A model generated the notes under the pieces. It ran no database searches and was not told where the DNA came from. It worked only from the letters and a program-made list of their open reading frames with translations. A DNA stretch of 64,000 nucleotides from 20CM-2-55-15 sp963738025. Its GTDB lineage: Bacteria > Acidobacteriota > Terriglobia > 20CM-2-55-15. A program made the position numbers and the translations under genes. The stretch covers positions 124,001-188,000 of the forward strand of contig CAVTWA010000005.1 of assembly GCA_963738025.1 (NCBI GenBank). The letters run 5' to 3'. Positions 42,830 through 53,356 of the stretch are shown in pieces. Each line of letters begins with the position of its first letter. Position 1 is the stretch's first letter.

Positions 42830-44280
42830 TTAATGACACCAGTGGTATCTGCAAGAAGGGTGACGGTGTAATTGTTGCCGGCGTTACCGTCATTGATGGT
42901 GTATGTGCTGCTGACCGAAAGTGTCTTTCCGCTACCTGCATTCGGTGTGTCGTAGGTTTCATTCAGACCGGCGACCGTATTCGGTGCCCTGTAGACCGGT
43001 CACCGTGGGTTCTGCGGCCGCACTGGTATTTCCGTCATATGGCTTCGTGTTGGTCTGGGCCTTGATGGTGAGTGGCGCCGCCGTGATCCCACCAGTATTG
43101 TTGACGACCAGATTGACCGTTCCTCCGGCATTCGCCAGGCAACCGGCCGCCGAGCAATAGTTCTTGCCATTGTTGCCGTCGTTGACGGTATATGTCGCGA
43201 CGGAAAGAGTCTTGCCGGTGCCGGCGTTCTTCGTATCGTAAGTTTCTGAAAGGTTGGTTACTGTATCCGTTCCCAGCAAACCGCTGACGACCGGGCCGGC
43301 TGCCGCGCTTTCCGTGGCGTCGTATGTCTTGTGATAGGTCTGGGCTGTGATCGTCAGAAGTGCAGGGTTGATCACGCCGGTCGTGTCGACGGCCAGCCTG
43401 ACGGTTCCACCGTCGCTAACGGCGCACGCGGCGATCGCAGCAGAGCAGTAATTCAGACCGCTGTCGCCGCCATTCACGGTATAGCCTGGCGATACCGTGA
43501 GCGTCTTGCCGGTGCCCGCGTTCTTGGTGTAATAGGTTTCGGCCAGACCCGTTACCGTATCTGTACCTTTTAAACCGGTAACGACAGGAATGGCCGCCGC
43601 ACTGGTGTTAGTGTCATAGGTCTTTGTATTCGTCTGCGCTGTTACCGTCAACGGCGCCGGGCTGATTACGCCGGTAGTGTTGGCGACCAGCTTGACCGTC
43701 CTCCATCTCCCACCACACAACCGTTGTTCGCGTTAAAGATGTCGGTAGAGCAGTAGTTCAGACCCAAATTGCCGTCATTCACGGTATAGCCTGGCGATAC
43801 CGAAAGCGTCTTGCCGGTACCGACGTTATGATTATCGTACATTTCGGTTGCCGTGATCGTGTCCGTACCGACAAGGCCAGTAGCGAGGGGTGTCGCGGCT
43901 GCGCTCTTCGTGCTGTCATAGACCTTCGTGTTGGGTTGCGCCGTGATCGTCAACGGCTTCGGTTTGACGACTCCCGTATTCACAGGAACCAGGTTGGCCG
44001 TTCCACCATCGGCAATCCGGCACCCGTCGAACGACAATAGTTTTTACCTGGTACCGGGTTTCCGTCATTGACTGTATACGATGAAACAACAAGCGCTTTG
44101 TCCGCCCTGGCGTGCCGCGTATCGTACGTTTCTGCCAGATTCGTGACAGTATCCGCGTTGTATTTAAGTCCTGTGACGGTCGGGACGGCGTTCGCAGTCC
44201 CAGATGAATCGTAAATCTTCGTGTTCGGTTGCGCCGTGAGTGTCAAGCGCGACGGGTTGATTGTCAAACTGCCCGGGTTC
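42830..44280 (-). repeat. Five YDG-type repeat domains (coding)
   Basis: The C-terminal part of the metalloprotease gene repeats a unit of about 85 residues: LTITAQTNTKTYD, GLxGTDTVTxLAETYDT, NAGTGKTLSV and YTVNDGN..NYC. These are the marks of the YDG/MBG adhesin-repeat family, which forms beta rods on large surface proteins. Four of the five units carry a Cys-containing insertion after NYC. The frame changes inside the array at about 44025, 43700 and 42985. Confidence 0.75.
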
Positions 44281-45087
44281 TTGGGATTCTGACCGTTGAC
44301 GTCGTTGTAATAGGGCGCAGTCGACTTCGAATCCACGGCACCGGCGCCGACATATGAAACGCCGAGGGTTGAGGTGTTCGGATCCCCCACAACGAGTGGT
44401 CCAGAGCAGTTGATCGGGTAGACACCGGCGTTTCTGGGTTGGGCGGGAGCGTAGACGCAGCTCACAGTCGACACCGATCCCGAGGTCGCGGCAACGGTTG
44501 TAACCGTATTGCCATTCACGGAGAAAGCGGTTGTGCCGTAGATCGATAGGTGGTCGCCGTCGGGTTACCGTACACAACGGGTCCGTTATTCGGTGTGGAA
44601 CTGTTGATGGCGCAGTCCGCGCCCGCATTCGCCTGACAATTCGCAATGACGAACACGTGCGTCACGTCGCTGGGTCCGACGTGGTTCGAACCGTTACTGA
44701 TGGTGCTTCGGATATCCTCCGAAGTGATGTAGTACCAGTAAGGGGTGTTGTAGCAGGTCAAAGCATCCGGGCATGCTGAACCTGCGTCTCTGAAGTCAGT
44801 GACCTTGTCGAAAATGTAAAACAACCCGTTCGCGTCGTGGTGGCGGTGCGGGTACCGTCGTCGGGTCGACATTCCCGAACGTGAAGAGATTCACGCCATC
44901 GTTTGTTGTCCGGAATGGCGCGAACTTGACGCCATCGGTCGAACGGTAAATGTTGTACAGCCTGATCTGACCGACCTTCGGAGGACCGAATGAAAGTTTG
45001 TTGGCGTCAATCAGATTGATCACCCGCAGCGGCTTTTCAGGATCCGTCGGGTCCAGTGTTGAAACCAATGTCGTATAGTCGATCTCA

Positions 45088-45308
45088 CCCAGATCGGGTA
45101 ACCCACCGAGTCGGGCAACCCACCGAGGTCGGGTAAGCCGCCCAGATCCGGCAAACCACCTAGATCCGGCAGACCACCTAAGTCTGGTAAACCACCCAAG
45201 TCCGGCAACCCGCCCAAGTCCGGCAAACCACCCAGATCCGGCAGACCACCTAAATCCGGCAAACCGCCCAGATCGGGTAAGCCGCCCAGATCCGGCAAGC
45301 CACCCTGA
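45088..45308 (-). repeat. 18-base tandem repeat coding for GGLPDL
   Basis: About twelve copies of an 18-base unit (plus-strand form CCACCTAGATCCGGCAGA, with variants) encode the hexapeptide GGLPDL. The array forms a low-complexity linker between the protease domain and the repeats that follow. One unit near 45106 is a base short, causing a frame change. Confidence 0.85.
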
Positions 45309-47870
45309 CCGACACCTGTCAGATCCAGATAGGTCAGATCCGCAGACAATCCGCCCGCGTTGCGTCTCGCTCCAATCTGTTGGAGATTCAGGCTTTTCCA
45401 GTCATTGGAATCCGCGTAAGGGACCAAGCCCGAGCCGGTGGGCAGCCAGCCATCGTAATTGACATCCTCAAATGGAATGGCGGAGTATACACCGCCAACT
45501 TTCAATCTTCCCGACCGATTCCAATCCGGGCTCGAGAAATCAGTTCCCTCGAGCCGGACCCCGGATGCTTGGGTGAAAATGCTGTTAGCCGGCGCGGGAT
45601 TTGTCGGAACCGTTGTCGAAGTTCCATCGCAATGACGACTCGCTGCGCCCTCGAGGAGTGCTCCCGTCCTTATATCGGTAAGAGGCGGTGTGTAGAATCG
45701 GACTTTGTACTTCAGATTACCGAACGCTCGGATTCTCCGAAAGAATCCCTTCGTCGATGGGAGCCAGCGAGCCATCCAAAAATCAAGGAACTCCCGGCTG
45801 CCCGGGAAGTTCGGATTCAGATTTGAGCCCGTCAACAGCCGCGTCTGATACAGATAGTTCATGACGCTCTGATAGTTCGGCTTGCAATTTGGTGTGCGCG
45901 TCAACCCACCATGGAACAGTCCGAAAAGGTGACCCATTTCGTGCATGATCGTGCCCCCCTGCTGTTCAAGGGTTCCGATCTGGTTGAACTTCGGCATCCG
46001 AAGGCCACAAGCCCAGAGTAACCATGAAGTCAGCGCCGTAAGTTTCGGCGACACCTGAATTGGCGAGAGGCTGGCCCAGCGGTTGACTTAATGGGTCTTT
46101 GGCCGGGATTGGATTACCGGCGGCGTCGAATGTGAACGTTGCAATTGCATGGGCCAGCAGACCAATAGAAGACGTCTTTCCGGTAGTGCCGGAAGTGCTC
46201 GTTGATTCCCAGTGCGTTGAAACCACTTTTGATGCCGCGGAAATCGTTTTTCCAATCGAGAACGGAATAGGGTTCCGAAAAGATGCACTTGTTCGGTCGG
46301 TGATTTTAGCGTTCGGACAATGAAGTGAAGGCGAGGTTTCATCGAGGTCTGTAATCAGACCACCCTGCAGATCGTATTCGACGCCCCCGACTTTCCACGA
46401 TGGGACGATGAAGGGATTGCCGACGGACGGGAAGCAGTCCCAACATCAAAATGCACCGCGATGCCGCGGCCGGCGAAGGTATCCGATATCGCTTTAAGTG
46501 CGCCAAGCCAGGGTTTATGTTCGTGCGCTGGAACGGGCGGAATTGTAGCGGGTGATCCAGTGTTTCAGCCAGTCGAGCTCGACAAAGATGTCCGGCCGAA
46601 GCGCGTTCGCGCCCATCGAGGGCAGATTCACGCAATTTCCCGGGTCCGATGGATAGTCCGTGGAGGTTCCAAATGTCGCAGGAGACACTGCGGTATTCAA
46701 ATGCAGGCCATTGGTCTCCCAGATGTCCAACAAACCGTCGCGGTCGGTATCTACGACCTGAGTGCTCGTAACAAATGACGTAAGGTCAGACAAACGCTGG
46801 CGGCGAAAGTGACATGGAACGAGTAATTCGAGGCGTTCAGCTTCTGCTGGATATTGAATGTCGTGCTGTCCCACCGTGGTCCTGCCGTTCCAGTGAATGG
46901 CTTATTGAAATTACCCGGCCCATCGGACGTGGTTACATTAAGACTGCTGACGTAGCCAGGCTGGCCATTGCCTATGACCGGGGTGATTTTAGTAATGATG
47001 TTATTTGCAGCATTTTGATAAGCCTGATAATAACCTGCGATTGTTTGATCAAGTTTGCCGCTGCTTTTGTTGACTGAGAAAGCGCCGTCATACATTACGA
47101 CGGCCGACAAAGGAACCGCTTGTGGATTCCCCGGTACAACCGTCCGGTAGATAATGATCAGGCTTGCGCCATTGGTCAGCAGACCGGAATTCGAGTTGCC
47201 CCTGTCGAGAAGACTTACAAAATGTGTGCCGTTCACGCCATTGTTGGCCGCGGCTTTGTTGCTGGCGTCCACGTCATACAGCAAGTACTTGCGCACGTCC
47301 GCACGGTACACGCGTCCAAACTGAGCTCCCGTCGATGTGTCGCAGACCGGATTTGATGCGTCACCCACCACCGCACCCACAATCGGATGGCCATCGAACA
47401 CTCCGCGCCTTCCCATCGGGGCGTTTGGCGGCGTTCTTGCCGTTGCGGGAGCGGGCGGTTCGTCCGTCTGCCAGTAAAGAAACGCAGCTACGATGTCCGC
47501 AGGAACGCGCTGGCCGTTGATGAGGGTTACCGGTACGCCCGTAACCGTAATCGAGTTTTGCGCATAAGAACCGTTAAAGGTCGGACATGATGATTTGAGA
47601 TTTTGCCATTGGGTAGAGCGCTGCCCCCTAAAACTTTCCAGAAGCCTTGCCGAAATTCAGTTGATCTAAACAGGGATCGCCTGATGCCGATTGTTTTCCG
47701 GTTCCACGCAAGCCAACGCCGCCGGCGACATAGTCGCCGGTCACGAAATAGTTTTTGAAGAAGTTAAGTGCATCCTGGGCGCTTCCCGTTTGTGAAAACA
47801 GACCCAGAAATCCAATAGAAAAACAAAAAGCGGTTCTGAACAATCGTTGCGAAAAGGGTTTCCTACCCAT

Positions 47871-48097
47871 ATTTAACTTCTTCCTCCGGTGCGAGCGCAA
47901 ACTTGGCAACAGCCTGGCGGAACTGAAAATGGCAACGCGGCAGATGCTACAAAGATTCTTCCGTCGGAGTTCCGCAAACTGAATTTGTATGGAAATGCGT
48001 CAGAGACGCGTTGATTCTAGGAGGGCGTTGTATAGGGCGTCAATAGAAATTGCGCCGAAAAAAAAGGAAAAAAGCGTTCAAATGGCGGTTCGACGAA
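47871..48097. other. Short region between kinase and metalloprotease genes
   Basis: These 227 bases hold the promoter and ribosome site GGAGGAAG of the metalloprotease gene and an A-rich stretch at 48058-48070. No gene is supported. Confidence 0.5.
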
Positions 48098-50970
48098 TCA
48101 CAGACCGGCGCGTTTTCGCACTTCAGGTAGCAATGGGTCCTCGCCGGCCTTTTCGCGGATCGACAGGTAGGTGCGGTACGAATCCGCGAAGTTTTTGCTC
48201 TTCAATCCTTCCCGAATTCGTCCCACGTAGTAGTAAACCGGACGGGAAAAATCCGTAGGTCGGCGATTGGTCCAGGAACAGCGACAGTGCTTCGCCGCGG
48301 CGTTTGATACAGCGGTCGAATTCGGAGTCGGCCTCCGGTCAAAGCTCCGGCCTCGACATATGCCTTTCCGAGATCAAAGCGGCCAATCCATGTGTCGAGC
48401 AGATTATTGGCCTCGATGAATGTTTTGACTGCCTTAGGTGGATCTCCCGCGGCAAGGGCGATTTCGCCCTCAATCAATTTACCGTACGCTTGAGGCTCGA
48501 TTTGCAATTCGGAAGTCAGGCCATCAGCAAGCGACTGGGCCCGCGCGGCCTGACCTGCGGCGGCGAAAATGCGGCCGGCCAAGAAGCGGCTTTTGATCGT
48601 CTTACTGCTCGCCAGCGCGCTTTCTGCGGCGCCAGCGCCTGCTGTTTCTGGTTCAGCGACAGACGGATGTAGGCCAGTGTTGCAAATTTGTCCGCAGCCC
48701 TGTCGGGATACTTTGCCGCCAGGTCCTCGGCTGCTCCCTGTTCCAGGATCCGGATCGCATCCTTGAAACGGCCTTCGTACAAAGCGACATCGGCCAGGCC
48801 CGATGGACCGTAGGAAGCGCCCAGCTTGCTCGGTAGTTCCGTGAGCTTCTGATACGTTTCCGCCGCTGCCGCTATTTTCCCTGCCCCATTTGCGCAAACG
48901 CCAGGGCAACAAAGCCGAATGGTGAAGACGCATCCATATTTTGCGCCTTTTGCGCTTCCTGTTCCCCGGTCTGGAAGTCGCTGCCGTACGACGCAAACAA
49001 AGAGATATTGAGACGATATGTCAGGCGCTTCGGCAAAATAGCCGCCACTTGACGGGCTTCGGATAGAGCCTTGGACATGATTCGCAGGTCGCTCAGGCAA
49101 AATGCGAGATTGTTATGCGCTGCGGCATCAGAAGGAAACCGGCTGATCAGACTCCGTGTATTCATCGACACATTTTTGCCCTTCACCAGTCAGAGCGTAA
49201 TAAAAACCTCTCGTCGCGGTAACGTTCGCGTTCGGTCATCCGGTCCAGGTGGCCAAGCGCGATTTTGATGTATTCTCGGCGTCCTGCTGCTGACCCTGAC
49301 TTTGGAGGCCACGGCCATACCTGCGTAAGCCAGTCCGAAGTTCGGATCGACCTCCACCGCCCGCGAAAAATTCTGCAGCGCATCTTCATACTTCGCGTTG
49401 GATACCCCATCCATGCGGTGGCGTATTCGTGCACCGCTTCTAAGGAAGCGGCCGAGAGAGTCTCCAGGGTAAAGCGTTGCGCGGACTCCGATGTGTCGTC
49501 GCCGAGCGCCTTTCGCACGGTGCTGGCGAGTTTCGTGGTTGCGAACAGGACCTGATCTTTGTTGGATGCGGCGTCGTCGGCAACTGAATGGTGTCGCCAG
49601 TCACAGCCTGAGTCGCTTTCATCGAAAGACTGTACCCGGTTCCGCTGCGGTCCAGCGAGCCAGATATTACAACACCCAGGCCTTGGCCACTGCGATCTGC
49701 CGTGCGGCATGCTCATCGAAGTTGCCGGAGACTGCCGATGCAACCAAGACTGCGCAATTGCGTGCGGTCATAGGCAGTGATGAATCCTGCACCTTCCAGT
49801 GCCAGTTTGACGACCGGCGCAAGCGTGCCATCGAAGACCGGATCGCCAGTGTGATTGTGAAATCGGCAATGAGCACGGTCACGGGAGCATGCGCCGCCGC
49901 TGTCTCGGTTTTAGGTGCGAAACGGTTGCGAATCAGAAAACCCGTCACCGCAATGACCAAGAGCAGACCATCGCGATGAGCGCGACAGTTTTCCAGGAAA
50001 TCGAGCTGTTTCGTAACTTGCCGCCGGGCGCGGTCCAACCTGCCGATTTTCTTCTCTGGATCGACGGCTTCAACGTCCTTTAACAGATTCGTCTACCGTT
50101 CTGGTAGCGATTGGCTGGATCCTTCTCCAGGCACTTCATGACAATCTTGTTCGCCTGGATGGGAACCGAAGAATCAAGGTCGACTGGCGGAATCGCTCGC
50201 TCTTGCGTCCGCTTATACATCGTTTCGATGACGGTCGCCGCCTTGAACGGCAGTCTGCCGGTCAGCATTTCGTAGAGAATGATGCCGACCGCGAAGATGT
50301 CAGCCCGAGCATCCGTTTTCTCGCCCTTTGCCTGCTCGGGTGACATGTATTCCGGCGTTCCCATCAGGGCGCCAGTCATCGTCATGCTCGGTGTTTCCTG
50401 AGAATGGGCGATACCGAAATCCATCACGACGACCCGGCCGTGCTGGTCCATCATAATGTTCTGCGGTTTGAGGTCGCGGTGAACCACTCCTTCGGCATGA
50501 GCTGCCTGCAGCGCATTGCAGATCTGCCGGAGGATATCCATCGCCTCTTGTGGAGGTATCTTGCCCTGCTCGATGATCAGGCTCTTCAGATCGCCGCCAT
50601 CGATGTACTCCATCGTGATGAACTTCATTCCATCGGTTTCACCGATGTCGAAGATCCGAACGACGTTTTTATGGCTGATCTGGCGGGCAAGAATTAGTTC
50701 TTGCTTGAACCGTCGCAGAATTGCCGGGGAGTTGACCAGCATCGGCTGGATGACCTTGATCGCAACCCAACGGTCCAGTTCGTTGTCTTTCGCTTTGTAT
50801 ACCGCGCCCATCGCACCCTGGCCGAGGAGGTTGAGGATTTCGTACCGTCCATTGGACAGGAGCGTCCCGCGATCCAACGTCGGTGGAGGCGTATTGTCGG
50901 CAAAAGTCGGCGCGTCATTGAATGACGCCCCTCCAGTTCTACCAAGCGTATTCTGGTCTTCCGGCCTCAT
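48098..50970 (-). pseudogene. Ser/Thr protein kinase with membrane helix and TPR tail, many frameshifts
   Basis: A Hanks-type kinase domain is intact in the first frame: GRYEILNLLGQGAMGAVYKA, Lys in WVAIKVIQ, VHRDLKPQNIMM, MDFGIAH, GTPEYMSPEQ. From about 50085 the protein continues only by changing frame. It has a membrane helix (GLLLVIAVTGFLIRN), an extracytoplasmic effector-like region (VTVLIADFT.., ASAVSGNFDEHAARQIAV) and then TPR repeats (..PNFGLAYAGMAVASK.., SPFGFVALAFAQMGQGK..) to TGA 48098. About 957 residues result, normal for the acidobacterial kinase-TPR type. ATG 50970 is chosen; an in-frame ATG at 51099 exists. Roughly eight to ten single-base shifts are needed. Confidence 0.78.
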
Positions 50971-51234
50971 GGGCTGTTCCAAGTAAAAAGCATTCGAGAT
51001 TTTCCCCGAAAGCTGATGGCGACATTGTAGCCGCTTCAATAAAAAGTTCCAGTAATCGAGACCGCCGAAGGCGCTACAGGGCGCTATTAGGTTAGTCATC
51101 TATCGGCAAGACAGTCCGGACGATGAAAAAACTTGCTATCGCGGCAGCTATAATAACATTATTCCGTCCAATCCAATTGCGGGGATGTCTCCGAGGCTAC
51201 CTCCGTCTCCGCAAGCGTCCTGTCTTTGCGCAGA
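50971..51234. other. Intergenic region upstream of the kinase
   Basis: No gene can be supported. The open frame from 51099 extends into it without family similarity, and the kinase promoter is expected here. Its right end meets the asparagine synthetase remnant. Confidence 0.4.
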
Positions 51235-51475
51235 CCGTCTTTACCTAAGCAGTTGAAGATTCGCCAGTCCCGTTTAAAATTCGTGTTGCGCGAATTGATG
51301 GCAACGGCGCTACGCGCTCAATACTGAATCGAAGGAAGGTCGGATTTGATATTCCTGCTCACGGGTGGTTGCGCGGTGCTCTTAAACCCCTGCTCCTGGA
51401 TACGGTTAACTGGGATTATCACCTATGGGGTTTGATGATCCTGCTCCTGTCGGCAGGAAGATGGAAAATGTTCGC
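51235..51475 (+). pseudogene. Remnant of asparagine synthetase (glutamine-hydrolysing), C-terminal end
   Basis: The translation LPKQLKIRQSRLKFVLRELM, then one frame over ILNRRKVGFDIPAHGWLRG and ALKPLLLDTVN, matches the last part of AsnB-type synthetases. One base shift separates the two pieces at about 51300. The rest of the enzyme (about 500 residues) is absent. AsnB-like genes often sit in exopolysaccharide clusters next to glycosyltransferases, as here, so the remnant suggests a rearranged polysaccharide locus. Confidence 0.7.
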
Positions 51476-53356
51476 GGGCTCATCGTCATCCTCCTCGCGG
51501 CGGCTGTCTTTCTTGGATGCATTTACAGTCCTCCACACTTGATGGACGACGTTGATGCCGTGCAGGCTCAAATTTCCCGCAACATGCTGCAATCGGGCGA
51601 CTGGGTCACGGCGCGGCTCAACGGCGTTCCCTATCTCGAGAAGTCTCCGCTTGGATACTGGCTGAGCGCGACGTCATATCGGATTTTCGGTGTTCACGAT
51701 TGGGCTGCCCGGCTGCCTCTGTCCCTGGCGGTCATCACGCTATGTTTTGTGACCTTCCGGTTTGGTACCTGGGCGTTCGGCAGGAAGGCCGGATTTTATT
51801 CCGGCGTCGTGTTGAGTACGTCGGTAGGGCTATTTCTTTTCACCCGCATCATTATCCCGGACGCCATACTGACTCTGACCATCTGCCTGGCGTTGTGGTC
51901 CTTCCTTCGAGCCCTCGATCCCCACGAGCAACGCCCGCGCGTCTGGCCATACGTGATCGGCATCTGCCTGGGTGCAGGTTTGCTTCTGAAAGGCCTGATC
52001 GCGACGGTGTTTCCCCTCGGTGCCGCGCTCATTTATCTGATCCTTACAAGACAGATCTTTTTGCCCGAAACGTGGCGCAGGCTTCGCCCGTTTTCGATCG
52101 TGTTGATCACAGCGGTCATTGCAGTTCCATGGTATGTACTCGCAACTCTGCACAATCCGCCCTTTTTCGAATTCACGATGCACAGTGGACCAGGCCAATA
52201 TCACGGGTTCTTCTGGTTCTATTTCTTGAATGAACACGTGTTGCGATTTCTCAATCTTCGCTATCCGCGCGATTACAATACCGTGCCGCGGCCTTTGTTC
52301 TGGTTGTTCCATCTGCTGTGGTTTTTCCCATGGACTTTGTATGCGGGAGGTGTCTCCAGCCTTAGTTTCAAACCTGTCGATCGGGCGGGACGCGTGCGGC
52401 TTATGGCGCTGTGCTGGATTCTGGTGGTGCTCGGTTTCTTTACGCTTTCGACCACCCAGGAGTACTACTCCATGCCGACCTATCCCGCATTCGCGCTGCT
52501 GATCGGTTCTGCAATTGCGACGCAGGATAAATGGGTGAGGCGCGGTGCCAATGCCGTCGCTGTGATTGCGGCCGCCGCACTGGCGGTCATTGCGGTAATC
52601 CTTTTTAAAGTGTGGAACATCCCGACGCCCGGAGATATTTCCTCGGCGCTGGTCCAGCACCCGGAAATGTATACATTATCTCTCGGTCATATGGGCGATC
52701 TGACGCTGCAGTCGTTCGCATATTTGCGTTTACCACTGGCGATGGCGGCCGTCGCGGCACTAGTGGGCGTTCTGGGGAGGCGGCGTCCTGTTTTTGCTTC
52801 CGCGCTGATGATGCTGATTTTTTTTCATGCGGCCCGCGTCGCGATGGTTGCCTTCGATCCTTATCTTGGATCGAAACCACTGGCCGACGCGTTGACCAGC
52901 GCTCCGCCGGGTAAACTCATTGAAGCCGACGCCTACTATGCATTTTCATCCGTCTTCTTTTATACGAATCGTACGGCGCTGCTCTGGAATGGCCGAAAGG
53001 ACAATCTGGAGTATGGATCGTATGCTCCCGGAGCGCCGCAGGTGTTCATCGATGACGCGAGATTCCAACAATTGTGGTGCGGGCCGGAGCGTTATTATTT
53101 GCTTGCCGATCACGAAGACTTGCCGCATCTGGAAGCATTGGTTGGCCGACCAATGGTCCATGTCGTGAAAGAAAGTGGTGGGAAGTATTTATTGGCGAAC
53201 CAGGAGATCGTAGTGCAAATCGGTTTAGCAGGGGAGCAGCGTAAGAACTTGGCCACCGCTGGAAACCATGGTCTCGATGTAGTGAAGGACGCGGGCCGCA
53301 GCGCGGCGAAAGACTCTTCCGCCGCTTTGCCGCCAAAAGTGCAGGTAAGAGCTTGA
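51461..53356 (+). CDS. GT39/ArnT-like membrane glycosyltransferase
   Basis: ATG 51461 with GGCAGGAAG upstream gives 631 residues. About eleven membrane helices precede a soluble C-terminal domain. The first periplasmic loop has the conserved acidic motif LMDDVDAVQAQISRNMLQSG and LNGVPYLEKSPLGYW, typical of polyprenyl-phosphate-sugar transferases (PMT_2/ArnT). It probably moves a sugar onto a lipid or glycan outside the inner membrane. Its TGA overlaps the ATG of the HpnI-like gene (TGATG), indicating coupling. Joint work on a modified lipid such as a hopanoid or lipid A is plausible. Confidence 0.88.
   Translation: MENVRGLIVILLAAAVFLGCIYSPPHLMDDVDAVQAQISRNMLQSGDWVTARLNGVPYLEKSPLGYWLSATSYRIFGVHDWAARLPLSLAVITLCFVTFRFGTWAFGRKAGFYSGVVLSTSVGLFLFTRIIIPDAILTLTICLALWSFLRALDPHEQRPRVWPYVIGICLGAGLLLKGLIATVFPLGAALIYLILTRQIFLPETWRRLRPFSIVLITAVIAVPWYVLATLHNPPFFEFTMHSGPGQYHGFFWFYFLNEHVLRFLNLRYPRDYNTVPRPLFWLFHLLWFFPWTLYAGGVSSLSFKPVDRAGRVRLMALCWILVVLGFFTLSTTQEYYSMPTYPAFALLIGSAIATQDKWVRRGANAVAVIAAAALAVIAVILFKVWNIPTPGDISSALVQHPEMYTLSLGHMGDLTLQSFAYLRLPLAMAAVAALVGVLGRRRPVFASALMMLIFFHAARVAMVAFDPYLGSKPLADALTSAPPGKLIEADAYYAFSSVFFYTNRTALLWNGRKDNLEYGSYAPGAPQVFIDDARFQQLWCGPERYYLLADHEDLPHLEALVGRPMVHVVKESGGKYLLANQEIVVQIGLAGEQRKNLATAGNHGLDVVKDAGRSAAKDSSAALPPKVQVRA

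Larger units (their letters stand above)
42826..47870 (-). pseudogene. Giant secreted metzincin-type metalloprotease with GGLPDL and YDG repeats, many frameshifts
   Basis: A signal peptide opens at ATG 47870 (LFRTAFCFSIGFLGLFSQTG) behind GGAGGAAG, and the last domain stops at 42826, so a single protein of about 1680 residues is likely. In order it has an N-terminal region with TLINGQRVPADIVAAFLYW, a Ca-binding-like VDTDRDGLLDIWE, the zinc site HEMGHLFGLFHGG (HExxHxxGxxH) with the Met-turn YQSVMNYLY, about twelve GGLPDL hexapeptides and five YDG-type repeats. The frame switches about ten times. No switch brings an unrelated sequence, which points to single-base insertions and deletions. It may be an assembly problem or a decaying gene. 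The protease activity is a family-level inference. Confidence 0.75.

Noticed and set aside
45088..45308. Possible CRISPR or intergenic satellite
   Set aside because: The 18-base period keeps the protein frame and encodes GGLPDL inside a gene.
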